A DNA stretch of 64,000 bases from DAOPYU01 sp942493245 (lineage in GTDB: Bacteria; Sumerlaeota; Sumerlaeia; UBA8349): NCBI GenBank assembly GCA_942493245.1, contig OW818685.1:2170001-2234000 (forward strand). The letters run 5' to 3'. Positions within the stretch are counted from its first letter, which is position 1. Each line of letters starts with the position of its first letter. This document shows positions 8,372 through 18,119 of the stretch, one piece after another. The notes under the pieces were generated by a model. The model saw only the letters and a program-made list of their open reading frames with translations. It was not told where the DNA came from and searched no databases. The position numbers and the translations under genes were made by a program.

Positions 8372-10174
8372 ATGATCGCAAACCTCGGCAGAACCAGACA
8401 GAAACGAAAAGTCCGCCTGCGGTGGATCGCAGGCGGACTTTTTCTATTGGCGTTGCTGGCGCGGCTTGTGGCGCTGGACCGCGTTCCGGCAGGATTCTTT
8501 CACGATGAAGCGGAGAAAGCCTATTCGGCTTTCAGTGTGGCGCGGGTCGGGGGGGTATTCGATTTCACGAAGCTGCGTCCTCTATCTTTGACCGGACCGG
8601 GCGCAAACGTCGCCCAACCGGCGCTTTCTCCGGCGCCTCTTTTCGTCAATGTCTGGGGTTCCTACACTTCAATGGCCTACCAGTACTGCGCCCTGCCGTT
8701 TCTGTCCGCGGCGGGTCTGGAGGTCTGGGCGGCCCGATTGCCGGCGGCGCTGGCCGGGGCGTTGACGGTTCTGGTGGCTTTCGGCCTGGCCATACGGTTC
8801 ACGCGCCGGACCCGTTGTGCCGTGTGGGCAGTTTTTTTTCTGGTTGTCTCGCCGTGGCACCTCGTGTTTTCACGATGGGCGGCGCAGGGGATTCTGGTTC
8901 CGCTTTCTCTGGGATTGGCGGTGTGGGCGTTGTGGGGCGCGTTCCAGAAGGGACGGGTTCGCCAGGGGCCACTGCTGGTGAGCGCGGTCTGTTTTCCCGT
9001 GGCCTTCTACTGTTATTCGGGCGCCGAGCCGTTTCTGCTGGCATTCTGGGCGCTGCTGGTGTGGATCTGGCGGCGTGAGATCGGGCGCCACGCGCGAGCG
9101 CTGGTACCCGCAGCTTTGGTTTTTCTGATCTTGCTGGTTCCAACGCTGCTTGCCCTTCTGGGCGGCAGTGGCGAAGGGATGGGGCGGTTCAACCGACTCT
9201 CCGTCTGGGGCATGGACGCCCCATTGACCCTCCGGGCGTTGGTGTTTCTCAAAAACTACCTCGCGCACTTCTCGCCCCAGTTTCTGTTTTTCTCCGGGGA
9301 CGCGAATCCCCGCCATGCGGTTGGCGGTTTCGGCCAGATGCTGTGGGTCGAGGCGCCGTTGCTGGTGGCGGGGTTGCTGCGTGTCTGCAAACGGGTTCGG
9401 AACCCCCGGGCGCGGGTCGAGCGGGTCTTGCTCGGCTGGTTTCTGCTGGCCCCGCTCAGCGCCGCCCTGACCAACGAGGGGATTCCCCATGCCTTGCGGA
9501 CTCTGCATGGTTTGCCCGCTCCACAGATTCTCTGCGCCTTGGGTGTTCTCGATCTGGGCGGTTGGGTTCGGCGGCGGTGGGGGAGTGGAAAGTGGCTGGC
9601 GCGCGGGGGGGCGTTCATCTGGGGTCTGAACGCTGTTATTTTCCTGGCCGCGTTCTTTATTCTGTATCCCGTGCAATCTGCACCCGTGTTCGAGTATGGA
9701 CTGGGGCGGGCTTTGACGGCTTTCCGTGAAAAGGGGAATGTTCCTCAGGAAGAGCCGGGGAACTCATTGAACCGCCGACTCTATTACCTGCTGGACGACC
9801 AACTGCCCTTTGCCTGGGAACTCGTGGCCTTCCACCTGCGTGTGCCGCCCGAGCAAATCCGGGAGAAGGGCATGGCGGCCCTGCCGGTGACGCCACTGGA
9901 CCTTCGGACAATAGATCCCCTCACCCTGCTTCGAAAACTGAACCCGGGCGATTCGCTTCTGGTTTCGCAACCGGTGTTTGACCGCTTTTACCGGGAAAGC
10001 CTAGAACGGAGTCTGTTCGAGATTGCGCCTTTCTCCGACCGCCCCGACCGGATCGAGTGGCCCTACCGTCAAACCCTCGAAGCGGGCATCAGCGAGTTCC
10101 TGCCCACCGTCGGACGTATCCTGAACCCCGAAATACCCGAGGGGGCTGGGTGTGTGCTGGTGACGAAAAAATGA
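8372..10174 (+). CDS. GT-C family (GT39/ArnT-like) membrane glycosyltransferase
   Basis: About 600 residues from the ATG at 8372 (612 from a GTG at 8336). The protein is polytopic: a Lys/Arg-rich N-terminus, then a first helix (IAGGLFLLALLARLVAL), then a periplasmic loop opening with FFHDEAEKAY, the acidic motif that GT-C enzymes use to handle lipid-phosphate sugars. About nine further helices are visible up to about residue 460, then a soluble C-terminal part. By family it should move a sugar from a polyprenyl-phosphate carrier to a protein or lipid at the outer face of the inner membrane; donor and acceptor are unknown. ATG 8372 has a weak agggcgg site and no start has a strong one. The aroF terminator hairpin lies within codons about 12-24 of this gene. 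Confidence 0.8.
   Translation: MIANLGRTRQKRKVRLRWIAGGLFLLALLARLVALDRVPAGFFHDEAEKAYSAFSVARVGGVFDFTKLRPLSLTGPGANVAQPALSPAPLFVNVWGSYTSMAYQYCALPFLSAAGLEVWAARLPAALAGALTVLVAFGLAIRFTRRTRCAVWAVFFLVVSPWHLVFSRWAAQGILVPLSLGLAVWALWGAFQKGRVRQGPLLVSAVCFPVAFYCYSGAEPFLLAFWALLVWIWRREIGRHARALVPAALVFLILLVPTLLALLGGSGEGMGRFNRLSVWGMDAPLTLRALVFLKNYLAHFSPQFLFFSGDANPRHAVGGFGQMLWVEAPLLVAGLLRVCKRVRNPRARVERVLLGWFLLAPLSAALTNEGIPHALRTLHGLPAPQILCALGVLDLGGWVRRRWGSGKWLARGGAFIWGLNAVIFLAAFFILYPVQSAPVFEYGLGRALTAFREKGNVPQEEPGNSLNRRLYYLLDDQLPFAWELVAFHLRVPPEQIREKGMAALPVTPLDLRTIDPLTLLRKLNPGDSLLVSQPVFDRFYRESLERSLFEIAPFSDRPDRIEWPYRQTLEAGISEFLPTVGRILNPEIPEGAGCVLVTKK
8407..8443 (+). terminator. Perfect intrinsic terminator lying inside the next coding frame
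   Basis: A 15-bp perfect stem (8407-8421 with 8428-8442) with a 6-base loop runs into five Ts (8439-8443). It lies 79 bases after the aroF stop and would be a textbook aroF terminator, except that it is within codons of the glycosyltransferase frame, encoding the Lys/Arg-rich stretch and the start of its first membrane helix. Confidence 0.75.
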
Positions 10175-10248
10175 AAATCTGGATAGCATTATTCTGCAGA
10201 AGAAAGTTCTATAAAAGTAGAATCGGCTAATTTGAGAGGAATCACTAT

Positions 10249-13074
10249 ATGCGTCTGTTGAGTTTTTCTTTCGGTATTCTGCTTTTGTTCTTTCTTTGCT
10301 TTCAGGCTTGTTGGTTAAAAGAAAGACCTGTTCAGCGGGAGGACGTGACGGACTCGGGCGGTCTTTCGATGGTGATCAACTTGAACCAGAAACCGCGCGA
10401 TTTTGGGCCGTATCAGAACATGGGGCCTACGTACTCAAAGGCGATGAAGCATCTTTTTTTTGCCGGATGGGATCGGGAACACGGAGTTGAACTCTGGAAA
10501 ACCAGCGAGGGGAGCGAAGAGTGTCAGAGAGTTGTGGATGTTCTTCCCGGCGCAGGTTCTTCTCAACCGGTTGAAATCACTCCATGGAAGAATCTGGTTT
10601 TTTTCTCCGCTAAGTCAGCGGATTCCCAACGGTATCTCTGGAAAAGTAACGGAACGGAAGTGGGGACAATTCCGGTGTTCCCTGCCGGATCGGATGCCGC
10701 GCCGTCCGACCCGTACAATTTTCTGTCTGGGAAGAATTGTGTCTTTTTTTATGCCCACACCCAGAAAAAGATCACCCAGCAGATCTGGAAGACGGATGGG
10801 ACGCTGGAGGGAACGGTCCCCATTTATACGTTCAGGTCTTCGAATACCTTTTCTGCCGGAACCAGTGAAATGCCCGCCCGGGACGGCCAGTATATTGCCA
10901 ATTCCATCTGCATGCGGGGCGATGATCTGATCTGGGCGGCTCAAAAAGAGAGAAAAGCCGGAGTGGGATTCCCCGGATTCGAGTTCTGGAAGAGTGATGG
11001 TACTTCGGAAGGAACAAAGTGTTTTTATGAATCGAGAACGCCGACTCTAATTCCGTCAGGAGACAATGTTTTCTTTTTCGAGCCAACGCAACAATTTCCC
11101 ATCAATTCTCCTGTCGAGTTATGGAAGACCGATGGTACTGCTGAAGGAACGATAAAACTTGGAGGGCCTTTTACGGGCATATCATTTTTCGATCATCCCA
11201 TATATGCCAGGGATATCGTGAATTCCGGAGTTTTTGCCGTTTCAAAGGGGCTACTCGTTTTTCAGGAGCGAGGGGCTGGTAGAGGGAAGAAACAGTTTTG
11301 GATCAGTGATGGAACCCCACAGGGGACGCATGAATTTCAAGTATTCAGTGCCAATGATTCTCTGTCTGATGGGGCTTTCGAAATTATGGCATTTCTGGAC
11401 AAAATACTCTTGTTTTCCATAAAGAGGGGGGCAAGGGAGGAAATGTGGGAAACTGATTGGAACGCGAAATCACCCATCCCCTTGTCTCCCGCCAACAGGT
11501 CTGACGTTCCTTATAGCGGTGCAATATCCCATGCGATCTTGAAGAAGCATTTCTGTTTTGGCTTACGGGAAAACGGGAATTTTGTGATTTGGCGGACAAA
11601 TGGGAAACCGGACGGCCTTCAAAAGATTCAATCCATACCGATGGCACCAGATGTTCCGGTTCGTTTTATTGAAGCTATGAAATGCTTCTATTTTGTTGCT
11701 CCGGGCGCACAGGGACCGGAATTGTGGATGAGTAACGGAACGGTTTCCGGAACGCGGAGAATTCGAAATGCGAAGTTGGAAGACGGTTCCACTTCCAGCA
11801 TGAATCTGGCGAATTCGGGAGACCAACTTTTCTTCTCTAGTGGAGAAGGTCTGTGGAAGGTTGTGGGAGATAAGGCTGAATGTGTCAAGAGCGATATGAC
11901 CTGTGTTATGGACCGTATCTTCCGCGATTGTGCGGCAACTGATGGACGATTCTTTTTCATGAGTTTCTATCGGAAAATCCAGAATGACTACAGCATGTAT
12001 TCCAAGTATTGGCTGACTGTAACCGATGGGACCACCTCGGGAACCCGCATGCTGGAATTTCCGAAGGGAAAAAATGACCAGGATGATCGTTTCCCCATTC
12101 GGAGTTTGGGCAAGCAGGTTCTTTTTCTGAAGAAAACAAAGGATGCGAAGCAGACGATTCTGTATGCGAGTGACGGGAATCAGGAAGGAACAAAGGTTCT
12201 GAAAGAGTTTGACCGGAATGTGACGCTCATGTTGCCCTTCCAGGATAAAATGTTCCTTTTCCTTGAAAGGGTGGGCGATAAAAGTATCGAAATCTGGGAA
12301 AGCGACGGGACAGTGAGTGGAACCCGAATTTTCGAGTCCCTCAACGCGCCTGATAATGAATGTCAGGAAGCGGTTGTTCTCGGGTCGCAATTATTATTCA
12401 CGACCTCAGAAAAAGTGAGAACAGGGGCTTTTGTCCCTCGGAATCTCTGGGCGCTTAATGTACACCCGAAGGAAACCTATTCTCTCAATCAGAAAGGCCA
12501 ATTTGATATTTCTCCCAGTAATCTGGCTGTTGCGGGGAAAAAGGTCTTTTTCAAAACCCTGGAATCCGGTTATGACAATTTCGCAATCTGGAGTACGGAT
12601 GGTACACCCGCCGGGACAAAAAAAGCCTATGGACCTGACAGGCAACAACGCATATTGGAGTATGCCCCGATTGGTGATTCTCTACTCTTCGTAATTTCTT
12701 CTTATCAAGAAAAGGACTCTTTCTATCAACTCTGGAAGACTGATGGAACCCCGGAAGGAACATCTCGAGTGAAAGATTTGCTGCAGGTGAGAGCGGCGGC
12801 TAAATTCTTGTACTGGCTTCCCTACAAGGACCGGGTCTATTTCATGTCGGAAGAAAAAAATCAGGTCCGAATCTGGGAAAGTGACGGAACCGACGCCGGT
12901 ACAACCGATCTTCAGACGGACCGTGTGGGGTTATTGACGATTGCGCCTTCAGACTATGGTTTTTCCCAACGTCTTGCCGCCTGTGGGGACCGTTTATACT
13001 TCATGGCCTCAGATACACGACATGGCAAGGAACTCTGGTCGTGCCCTATCCCGTTCAGGAAAACAAACCCATAG
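10249..13074 (+). CDS. Secreted lipoprotein-like protein with ELWxxDGTxxGT repeats
   Basis: 941 residues. The N-terminus is a hydrophobic signal ending FQAC (Cys21), a plausible but non-ideal lipobox. The rest is about 15 repeats of roughly 50-60 residues ending in variants of ELWKTDGTxxGT, for example QIWKTDGTLEGT, EFWKSDGTSEGT, ELWKTDGTAEGT, EIWESDGTVSGT, AIWSTDGTPAGT and QLWKTDGTPEGT. Repeats of this type are predicted to form beta-propellers in surface proteins. Some copies are degenerate (EMWETDWNAKS, VIWRTNGKPDG). The gene is visibly richer in A and T than its neighbours, suggesting a separate origin or relaxed selection. ATG at 10249 follows gagagga. Function unknown. Confidence 0.8.
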   Translation: MRLLSFSFGILLLFFLCFQACWLKERPVQREDVTDSGGLSMVINLNQKPRDFGPYQNMGPTYSKAMKHLFFAGWDREHGVELWKTSEGSEECQRVVDVLPGAGSSQPVEITPWKNLVFFSAKSADSQRYLWKSNGTEVGTIPVFPAGSDAAPSDPYNFLSGKNCVFFYAHTQKKITQQIWKTDGTLEGTVPIYTFRSSNTFSAGTSEMPARDGQYIANSICMRGDDLIWAAQKERKAGVGFPGFEFWKSDGTSEGTKCFYESRTPTLIPSGDNVFFFEPTQQFPINSPVELWKTDGTAEGTIKLGGPFTGISFFDHPIYARDIVNSGVFAVSKGLLVFQERGAGRGKKQFWISDGTPQGTHEFQVFSANDSLSDGAFEIMAFLDKILLFSIKRGAREEMWETDWNAKSPIPLSPANRSDVPYSGAISHAILKKHFCFGLRENGNFVIWRTNGKPDGLQKIQSIPMAPDVPVRFIEAMKCFYFVAPGAQGPELWMSNGTVSGTRRIRNAKLEDGSTSSMNLANSGDQLFFSSGEGLWKVVGDKAECVKSDMTCVMDRIFRDCAATDGRFFFMSFYRKIQNDYSMYSKYWLTVTDGTTSGTRMLEFPKGKNDQDDRFPIRSLGKQVLFLKKTKDAKQTILYASDGNQEGTKVLKEFDRNVTLMLPFQDKMFLFLERVGDKSIEIWESDGTVSGTRIFESLNAPDNECQEAVVLGSQLLFTTSEKVRTGAFVPRNLWALNVHPKETYSLNQKGQFDISPSNLAVAGKKVFFKTLESGYDNFAIWSTDGTPAGTKKAYGPDRQQRILEYAPIGDSLLFVISSYQEKDSFYQLWKTDGTPEGTSRVKDLLQVRAAAKFLYWLPYKDRVYFMSEEKNQVRIWESDGTDAGTTDLQTDRVGLLTIAPSDYGFSQRLAACGDRLYFMASDTRHGKELWSCPIPFRKTNP

Positions 13075-13086
13075 GTCAGATAATTG

Positions 13087-13126
13087 AAAAGGCGTTTCCT
13101 CTCCAATAAAGGAGAGGAAACGCCTT
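13087..13126 (-). terminator. Terminator between convergent repeat-protein gene and folD
   Basis: A perfect 16-bp stem (13089-13104 with 13111-13126) has a six-base loop. On the minus strand it ends in TTTT, so it is a canonical terminator for folD; on the plus strand it has no U-run but may still end the repeat-protein transcript. Confidence 0.7.
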
Positions 13127-13153
13127 CAGCCGAATGGACTTGAATTCTTTCTC

Positions 13154-14041
13154 TTATTCTCCGGCGCTGCGTTGGGCCGCTTCGAGGGTGTTGGTCATGA
13201 GCATGGCGATGGTCATGGGGCCCACGCCGCCCGGGACGGGGGTGATGGCTGAGGCAATCTCGCGGACGGATTCGGTGTGGACATCGCCTACCAGGCGGTA
13301 GCCCTTGGCCAGGGAGGGGTCTTCGACCCGGTTGATGCCCACGTCAATGACGACCGCGCCGGGTTTGACGTACTCGGGCGTGATCATTTCGGGCTGGCCC
13401 AGGGCGGCGATCAGGATGTCGGCCTCGCGGCAGACGGCAGGCATGTCCGCGCTGCGCGAGTGGACGATCGTGACGGTGGCGTCGGCGCCTTTGCCCTTGC
13501 GCGCGAGCAGGAGGGCGAGGGGCTTGCCCACGATGTTGCTGCGTCCGGCGACGACGACGCGTTTGCCCTTGGTTTCGATGCCCGAGCGGATCAGCATCTC
13601 GATGACTCCCTTGGGCGTACAGGGGACAAAGGCGGGCAACCCGAGCGCCAGACGACCGAAGTTCATGGGGTGAAATCCGTCCACATCCTTGGCCGGGTCA
13701 ATGCGTTCGAGGAGGTATTGTTCGTCCAGGTTGCCGGGAAGAGGCAGTTGCATCAGAATGCCGTGGACGCGTTTATCGGCGTTGAGTTCTTCGATCTTGT
13801 CGGCGACCTGCTCGAGGGTGGAAGTGGCGGGGAGGTGGTGGACCTGACTGAACCAGCCCATCTTCAAGCAGGTTTTCTCTTTGCTGCGGACATAGAACTG
13901 GGACGCCGGATCTTCACCGACGAGGATCACGACCAGTCCGGGCACGATACCGGTGCGCTCTGTGAAGGCTTTGGCCTCGGCTTCGGTTTCCGCCAGAATG
14001 GCGTCGCGCATGGCGTTTCCGTCAATAATCTGAGCCGTCAT
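13154..14041 (-). CDS. folD: Bifunctional methylenetetrahydrofolate dehydrogenase/cyclohydrolase
   Basis: 295 residues from the chosen start. FolD interconverts 5,10-methylene-, methenyl- and 10-formyl-tetrahydrofolate with NADP in the cytoplasm. Visible motifs are YVRSKEKTC (catalytic lysine), GILMQLPLP, DPAKDVDGFHP, GRSNIVGKP (dinucleotide binding) and the C-terminal PVPGGVGPMTIAMLMTNT. The ATG at 14041 is preferred because AGGAGG lies 11 bases upstream; an in-frame ATG at 14068 would add nine residues but has no ribosome site. It is divergent from the CotH gene and has no folate neighbours. Confidence 0.95.
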   Translation of the reverse strand: MTAQIIDGNAMRDAILAETEAEAKAFTERTGIVPGLVVILVGEDPASQFYVRSKEKTCLKMGWFSQVHHLPATSTLEQVADKIEELNADKRVHGILMQLPLPGNLDEQYLLERIDPAKDVDGFHPMNFGRLALGLPAFVPCTPKGVIEMLIRSGIETKGKRVVVAGRSNIVGKPLALLLARKGKGADATVTIVHSRSADMPAVCREADILIAALGQPEMITPEYVKPGAVVIDVGINRVEDPSLAKGYRLVGDVHTESVREIASAITPVPGGVGPMTIAMLMTNTLEAAQRSAGE

Positions 14042-14166
14042 GTCGAAGAAGTCCTCCTGCTTTTTCATGGGTGTGGTGACCAGCCTTGGTCAGGCGATAC
14101 CACGTGCGCCGAAAATACGGAAATTGTCTGTCGGGTGCAAGCGGAATATCGGGAGTCTCTGGTATC

Positions 14167-14196
14167 TTGACAGTTTGCCGGAAACACGCATAGAAT
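14167..14196 (+). promoter_or_regulatory. Promoter of the CotH-type surface protein gene
   Basis: TTGACA (14167-14172) and TAGAAT (14191-14196) are 18 bases apart, placing the start near 14203, about 45 bases before the ATG. The region also separates this gene from divergent folD. Confidence 0.65.
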
Positions 14197-14247
14197 CGTA
14201 AGAATGGGTGTTTGATCGGATGCTTTCAGGCTGAATAGGGTGATGAA

Positions 14248-17200
14248 ATGACTTTGCATGTGACGAGTATCGTGAACGAAAAGTATCGCCGGACGATGTT
14301 CCCCCTGGCCGTCTATATTTTTGTGCTTTGTCTGGAAGGTCTGATGTTCTGCGGAAGGGTACAGGGGGCGGAGAACTTGCCCGTGGTCATCAGTGAATTC
14401 ATGGCGGCCAACGATTCCACTCTTCAGGATGAAGATGGCGATTTCTCCGATTGGATCGAGATCGAGAACAAGGGGAATACGACGGTTTCTCTGGCCGGAT
14501 GGTCGCTGACGGACGATTCGGACGATTTGAGAAAGTGGGTGTTTCCGGCTGTGACTCTGGGGCCTCAGGGGTTCCGGGTGGTGTTCGCTTCCGACAAAGA
14601 CCGGCGTGATGTTGCCGGGAAACTGCATACCAATTTCAAACTCAAAAGCGAGGGTGAGTACCTGGCGCTGATTCAACCGGATGGTCTGACTCGAGCCACC
14701 GAGTTTTCTCCCGTTTTCCCCCCGCAGCGCGACGATATTTCCTATGGCTCCGGTATTCGGGTGTTGTTGGATCCGCTGGTACCTGCACAACACGATGTTC
14801 GCGTTTGGGTTCCGCCCCATGGAAATCTGGGCGATTCCTGGACGGGAGGGGGAGAACCGTTCGACGATTCCACCACGGCCGGATGGATTCAGGGAAGTGG
14901 GGGAGTCGGTTTTGTTTCCGCTCCGCAGCGATTTGCGCCGCTGGGATATTGGAGTTTTGACGATGCGTCTTCGCCAAACGTGGCGCGCGATTCGAGCGGA
15001 CATGGGCTGGATGGCCAGGTGGCCAGCCAGTCTCAGTTGAATGGAGGGGGAGGGACTGGAAAGCCGGTTTATACGGCGGACTCAGGGGGGCACACGGGTA
15101 TGCCGGGGGACCGTGCGATGGATTTTGGAACCGCCAACAGTGGGGCGATTGTCAAGGTTCTCGCGGCGGAGCAGGGCGCTTTCGATTCGATTGTCGTGAA
15201 CGATAAAGTGACGATCAGTCTGTGGATTTTCGGCGGATCCGATCAGCCGGCGAACGACTCTTCCTTCTGGGCGACCAATGCGGCGAATGGAAGCGGGGAA
15301 CGTTCCCTCGGCGCCCATGTCCCCTGGAGCGATCAGACCATTTATTGGGATACGGGAAGTCCTTCGCCCGGCATCAGTCGCGTTTCCAAACTCGAAACGG
15401 ACACGACGAAGTGGAAAGGGCGGTGGAATCATTACGTTTTTCTGAAAAATGGAAACGTCAAGCAGATCTGGCAGAATGGCGCGCTATTTCTGGATGGCAA
15501 CAACACTGCGCCCATTCCGGTAATTCGGTATTTCGCAATCGGGGCGGGCGATTACAACGGCAGCATGAGTTATGGCGGCAAAGTGGACGATTTTGCGATC
15601 TGGGATCGCGCGTTGACGCCGGAACAGATTCAGGCGCTGGCCGCGGGTCTTTCTCCACTGGACCTAACGGAAGAGTCTCCGATGAAGAAGATGATCGAGA
15701 CCGATCTGGATGCCGTCATGCGCGGAAAAGCCACTTCGGCTTATCTCCGCATCCCGTTCAATGTGACGTTTCCTCTGGATTTCAATACACTACTGCTCAA
15801 CCTGAATTATGACGACGGTTTTGTGGCTTGGTTGAATGGGGTGGAGTGCGCTCGTCAGAATGCGCCGTCGCTCCCGGTTTTCAATTCGGTTGCCGAAACG
15901 GAACGTTCGCCATTGCTGGCCTTCGAGCAGGAGACTTTCGATCTGTCCGCCCACATCGGCGATTTGCGTTCGGGCGAGAATGTTCTGGCCCTGCAGGGTC
16001 TTACCCGCTCCACGTCCTGTACGGAGTTCCTCATTTCCGGAAGTCTGAACAAGGCGATTGCGGGGATGAATCAATACCTTGATTATCCCACGCCGAGTGA
16101 ACCCAATCAGGGCGGGTACCTAGGGTTTGTGGACAAGGTGGCTGTTTTTCCGGGCCGGGGATTCTACGATCAACCCATTCTGGTCAATATGCAAAGCGCG
16201 ACTCCCGGCGCCATTATTCGATACACTCTGGACGGGACAGCGCCGACCGAAACATCCGGAACACTCTACACGGGACCGGTTTCAATTTCTAAAACCTCCG
16301 TATTGCGTGTGGCTGCTTTCAAACCCGGATTCCGTCCGGGCGATGTTGAAACCCAGACCTACCTCTATCTCGAAGATGTGGTACGGCAGCCGATTTTGCC
16401 TGACGGATTTCCTGCGAACTGGGGGGATGGCCCGGGTGTTGTTTCCCCACTCACGGACAAATCGGACTATGAAATGGACCCCGATGTGGTGAACAACGTG
16501 CCACTCAAGGACCGCGATGGGTTGGATTTCAATGTTCAAGACGCCTTGCGGGGAATCCCTACTCTCTCTCTGGTGTGGAATCTGGACGATCTGTTCGGGC
16601 GTACCAGAGGATTGCACCCCAATGCAACTCAGTCTGGAGAAGAGTGGGAACGCCGGATTTCTGTGGAGTGGATTGACCCGGAGGGGGCGGAAGGATTTCA
16701 GGCCGATTGCGGAATCAGGATGCATGGTGGATGGAATCGTTTCCCGGAAATGCTGAAGAAGGCATTCCGTCTGTATTTTCGGTCTGAATATGGGACCGGA
16801 AAATTGAAATACCGACTTTTCCCGGATTCCCCGGTGGAGAGTTTTGACAAATTGGTTCTGCGTTCCGGCAACGGCGAGGTCTGGCCAAGCCCCTGGCGCA
16901 GCGAGGGGGCGCTTTCGGTGTGTCAGTACATCCGGGATCAGTTCGGGCGCGACTGTCAGCGCGATATGGGGGGGATTACCGCACACGGCCGTTTTGTGCA
17001 TCTGTATATCAACGGACTCTACTGGGGACTCTACAATCTGACGGAACGGCCCGACGCGGATTTTATGGAGTCCTATCTGGAAAATTCGCCGAACGGATTT
17101 GACATTATCAACTTCCATCGGGGGACGGGTCCTTCCGCTCTCGAGGGCGATTTGACGGCTTGGAATACGCTCATCAATCTGGCTGGTCAGGGAGTCTCGA

Positions 17201-18078
17201 CTCCTGCCGCCTACGACACAATCCAGCAATACCTCGATATTGAAAGTTTCATAGATTACATGATTATGGAAATCTTTATCGGAAACTGGGACTGGCAGGA
17301 CAACAATGTCTATGCCGGACGCAAGCGGGAAGCGGGAGCGGGTTTCTACTTTTTCTGTTGGGATACGGAAGAGGCGGTCCGCGGGGTCAACGATAACCTC
17401 ACGGGCGCCAATGTGGGCAATACCTGCGCCTACATCTACGACCAATTGCGCGCCAATCCGGAATTCCGGCTCCGATTTGCCGATCACTTGCGCCGCCATT
17501 TGTTCAATCAGGGCGCTCTGACACCGCAGGCCTGCGACGCGCGCTGGATGTATTGGGCGGAGCGGCTTGACCGTCCCATGGTGGCGGAATCGGCCCGCTG
17601 GGGTGATCGCATGCGCCCCGATTTGCCTTTCACGCGTGACGCCGACTGGCTGCCCGAACAGCGGCGCATTCGTTTTCAGTATTTCACCGTGCCGGCTGGT
17701 GGGCAGAATCGGACGCAGGTGGTGTTGGGACAGTTTCGGACAGCGGGACTTTACCCGTCTGTGGAAGCGCCCGACTTCAATCAATATGGCGGGGTCATTC
17801 TGCCCGGGTTCAAATTGGCCATGACCAGCAAGACCGCTGGCGGCAAGATTTATTACACGACCGATGGGACGGACCCGCGTGTTCCTCAGACGGTTACCCA
17901 GTCGGCGGGTCTTTCTCCCACTGCGATCGAGTACACCGGTCTTGTCCCGTTGTCGGCCACCCAGAAGATTTGTGCGCGGACTTTCTCAGCGGGAACCTGG
18001 TCTGCTTTGACGGAAGCGGTTTTCTCGGTGAAGGAAGAGGGCGATGACAAGAATGTCGTTGAGTGGCGGGTGTATTGA
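14248..18078 (+). CDS. Secreted CotH-kinase-family protein with lamin-tail, LamG and chitobiase-like domains
   Basis: 1276 residues. Signal peptide about 1-40, with a possible second start at residue 17. Domains in order: lamin-tail domain (about 45-155, ISEFMAAN...SDWIEIEN), LamG/concanavalin-like domain (about 230-470, GYWSFDD), a galactose-binding-like module (about 485-600, DDGFVAWLNG), a chitobiase C-terminal-like strand domain (about 630-710, IRYTLDGTAPT), CotH domain (about 765-1120, with GGWNRFPEMLKKAFRLYF and INGLYWGLYNLTERPD), and a second chitobiase-like domain (about 1185-1265, IYYTTDGTDP). CotH proteins are atypical secreted kinases; here a role in surface glycan binding or protein phosphorylation is only inferred. 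No sorting motif is visible at the C-terminus. Monocistronic behind its own promoter. Confidence 0.85.
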   Translation: MTLHVTSIVNEKYRRTMFPLAVYIFVLCLEGLMFCGRVQGAENLPVVISEFMAANDSTLQDEDGDFSDWIEIENKGNTTVSLAGWSLTDDSDDLRKWVFPAVTLGPQGFRVVFASDKDRRDVAGKLHTNFKLKSEGEYLALIQPDGLTRATEFSPVFPPQRDDISYGSGIRVLLDPLVPAQHDVRVWVPPHGNLGDSWTGGGEPFDDSTTAGWIQGSGGVGFVSAPQRFAPLGYWSFDDASSPNVARDSSGHGLDGQVASQSQLNGGGGTGKPVYTADSGGHTGMPGDRAMDFGTANSGAIVKVLAAEQGAFDSIVVNDKVTISLWIFGGSDQPANDSSFWATNAANGSGERSLGAHVPWSDQTIYWDTGSPSPGISRVSKLETDTTKWKGRWNHYVFLKNGNVKQIWQNGALFLDGNNTAPIPVIRYFAIGAGDYNGSMSYGGKVDDFAIWDRALTPEQIQALAAGLSPLDLTEESPMKKMIETDLDAVMRGKATSAYLRIPFNVTFPLDFNTLLLNLNYDDGFVAWLNGVECARQNAPSLPVFNSVAETERSPLLAFEQETFDLSAHIGDLRSGENVLALQGLTRSTSCTEFLISGSLNKAIAGMNQYLDYPTPSEPNQGGYLGFVDKVAVFPGRGFYDQPILVNMQSATPGAIIRYTLDGTAPTETSGTLYTGPVSISKTSVLRVAAFKPGFRPGDVETQTYLYLEDVVRQPILPDGFPANWGDGPGVVSPLTDKSDYEMDPDVVNNVPLKDRDGLDFNVQDALRGIPTLSLVWNLDDLFGRTRGLHPNATQSGEEWERRISVEWIDPEGAEGFQADCGIRMHGGWNRFPEMLKKAFRLYFRSEYGTGKLKYRLFPDSPVESFDKLVLRSGNGEVWPSPWRSEGALSVCQYIRDQFGRDCQRDMGGITAHGRFVHLYINGLYWGLYNLTERPDADFMESYLENSPNGFDIINFHRGTGPSALEGDLTAWNTLINLAGQGVSTPAAYDTIQQYLDIESFIDYMIMEIFIGNWDWQDNNVYAGRKREAGAGFYFFCWDTEEAVRGVNDNLTGANVGNTCAYIYDQLRANPEFRLRFADHLRRHLFNQGALTPQACDARWMYWAERLDRPMVAESARWGDRMRPDLPFTRDADWLPEQRRIRFQYFTVPAGGQNRTQVVLGQFRTAGLYPSVEAPDFNQYGGVILPGFKLAMTSKTAGGKIYYTTDGTDPRVPQTVTQSAGLSPTAIEYTGLVPLSATQKICARTFSAGTWSALTEAVFSVKEEGDDKNVVEWRVY

Positions 18079-18119
18079 TTTGCTTTGTTGAGTGGCAGCG
18101 AGTTGTTCGAGAACGGAGG

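Noticed and set aside
10187..10215. Possible promoter with TATAAA (10210-10215) before the repeat lipoprotein gene
   Set aside because: The -10 box is good, but no acceptable -35 box lies at 16-18 bases; left uncalled.
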